A stretch of DNA of 64,000 nt from Cerasicoccus sp. TK19100 (GTDB taxonomy: Bacteria; Verrucomicrobiota; Verrucomicrobiia; Opitutales; Cerasicoccaceae), in NCBI RefSeq assembly GCF_027257155.1, contig NZ_JAPWDU010000006.1, positions 372,001 through 436,000 of the forward strand, in the 5' to 3' direction. Each line of letters starts with the position of its first letter. The stretch's first letter is position 1. The notes under the pieces were generated by a model. It searched no databases and was not told the DNA's origin. It was given only the letters and a program-made list of their open reading frames with translations. The position numbers and the translations under genes were made by a program. Shown one piece after another: positions 63,732-64,000 of the stretch.

Positions 63732-64000
63732 TCAAGGCACGGTGGCGCGGGCCTGCACGGCGCTAAAGCCGGGGCTGAAGGTGATATTGGCCACCCACAC
63801 CGCGCTGGAGAAATCGCCCGAGACATAAGTGGCGTCGACCCAGCTGGCGGCACCGTATTTGTGTACCACACGGACTTGCACGACGCCGGAAATGGGGAAA
63901 TCCACCGTTTGCAGCGCCACCTGGACTGGGCCGTTGTTCTCGATGCTCACGTCGGCGCTCGCTTGCAGGGGGGACTCCGGGTCGCTGGGCGCGGCGGCAC
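63732..64000 (-). CDS. C-terminal fragment of an unidentified protein
   Basis: The reading frame is open to the window edge, so only the last 89 residues are seen, ending SPGFSAVQARATVP. The segment appears to be alternating beta strands (VQVALQTVDFPISGVVQVRV, VHKYGAASWVDATYVSGDF), as in secreted Ig- or fibronectin-like domains. A Pro/Ser-rich stretch (APSDPESPLQAS) precedes it. The family cannot be named. It terminates 0.17 kb before the KS gene. Confidence 0.6.
   Translation of the reverse strand, partial: AAAPSDPESPLQASADVSIENNGPVQVALQTVDFPISGVVQVRVVHKYGAASWVDATYVSGDFSSAVWVANITFSPGFSAVQARATVP

Overview
The window is a chromosomal segment of a Gram-negative bacterium, most likely of the Verrucomicrobiota (class Opitutia; Cerasicoccus/Coraliomargarita-like). 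This is an inference from content: a PEP-CTERM secreted protein, an ECF sigma factor paired with a membrane Ser/Thr kinase, very large exported beta-rich and cytochrome c proteins, KDO synthesis (kdsB), a glycosyltransferase family 25 enzyme, and starts that often lack a clear Shine-Dalgarno sequence. No rRNA, tRNA, phage, transposase or CRISPR array was seen.

Layout. 1-5.4 kb: C-terminal part of a GH16 glycosidase, a TIR-like gene with a small partner, a 0.6-kb gene-free stretch holding a 23-bp-period tandem array, then RNase R. 5.6-13.5 kb: a periplasmic-binding-domain histidine kinase, a DUF3592 membrane protein, a ydbH-ynbE-ydbL set, a phytoene/squalene synthase-type enzyme and a DEAD-box helicase. 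13.6-21 kb: two small redox/zinc proteins, guaB, menC-menE, kdsB and an SGNH hydrolase. 21-29.5 kb: an SLC13 transporter, an LRR protein, a giant 5'-nucleotidase-type phosphohydrolase preceded by a Pho-box-like repeat, a PEP-CTERM protein and a dinJ-yafQ toxin-antitoxin pair. 29.5-34.4 kb: an opgG-X-opgH glucan operon and two small stress-type genes. 34.8-39.3 kb: a dnaK-X-groES-groEL chaperone block. 39.5-47 kb: secreted and LPS-type genes, hisA, an M42 peptidase and an ECF sigma/kinase pair. 47-55 kb: a 1937-aa dihaem cytochrome and a three-gene accessory cassette followed by a MITE-like element and a second 23-bp-period array. 55-64 kb: a methyltransferase, SMC, a KS-ACP-desaturase operon and the 3' end of another gene.

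Most genes are housekeeping or envelope functions. The accessory parts are the TIR-like module (0.8-2.3 kb) and the 52.9-54.5 kb cassette. Each has, a few hundred bases upstream of its first gene, an array of dyad-symmetric units that keep a 22-23-bp period while their sequence drifts. One unit is nearly shared between the two loci. This repeat family is the most unusual signal found. Other notable points are the MITE-like element abutting the second array, an IMP dehydrogenase lacking the usual NAD-site Asp, a degenerate duplicate of a helix-hairpin-helix gene, the YdbH/YnbE/YdbL and OpgGH systems, and a terminator-ended small-RNA candidate near 34.5 kb.
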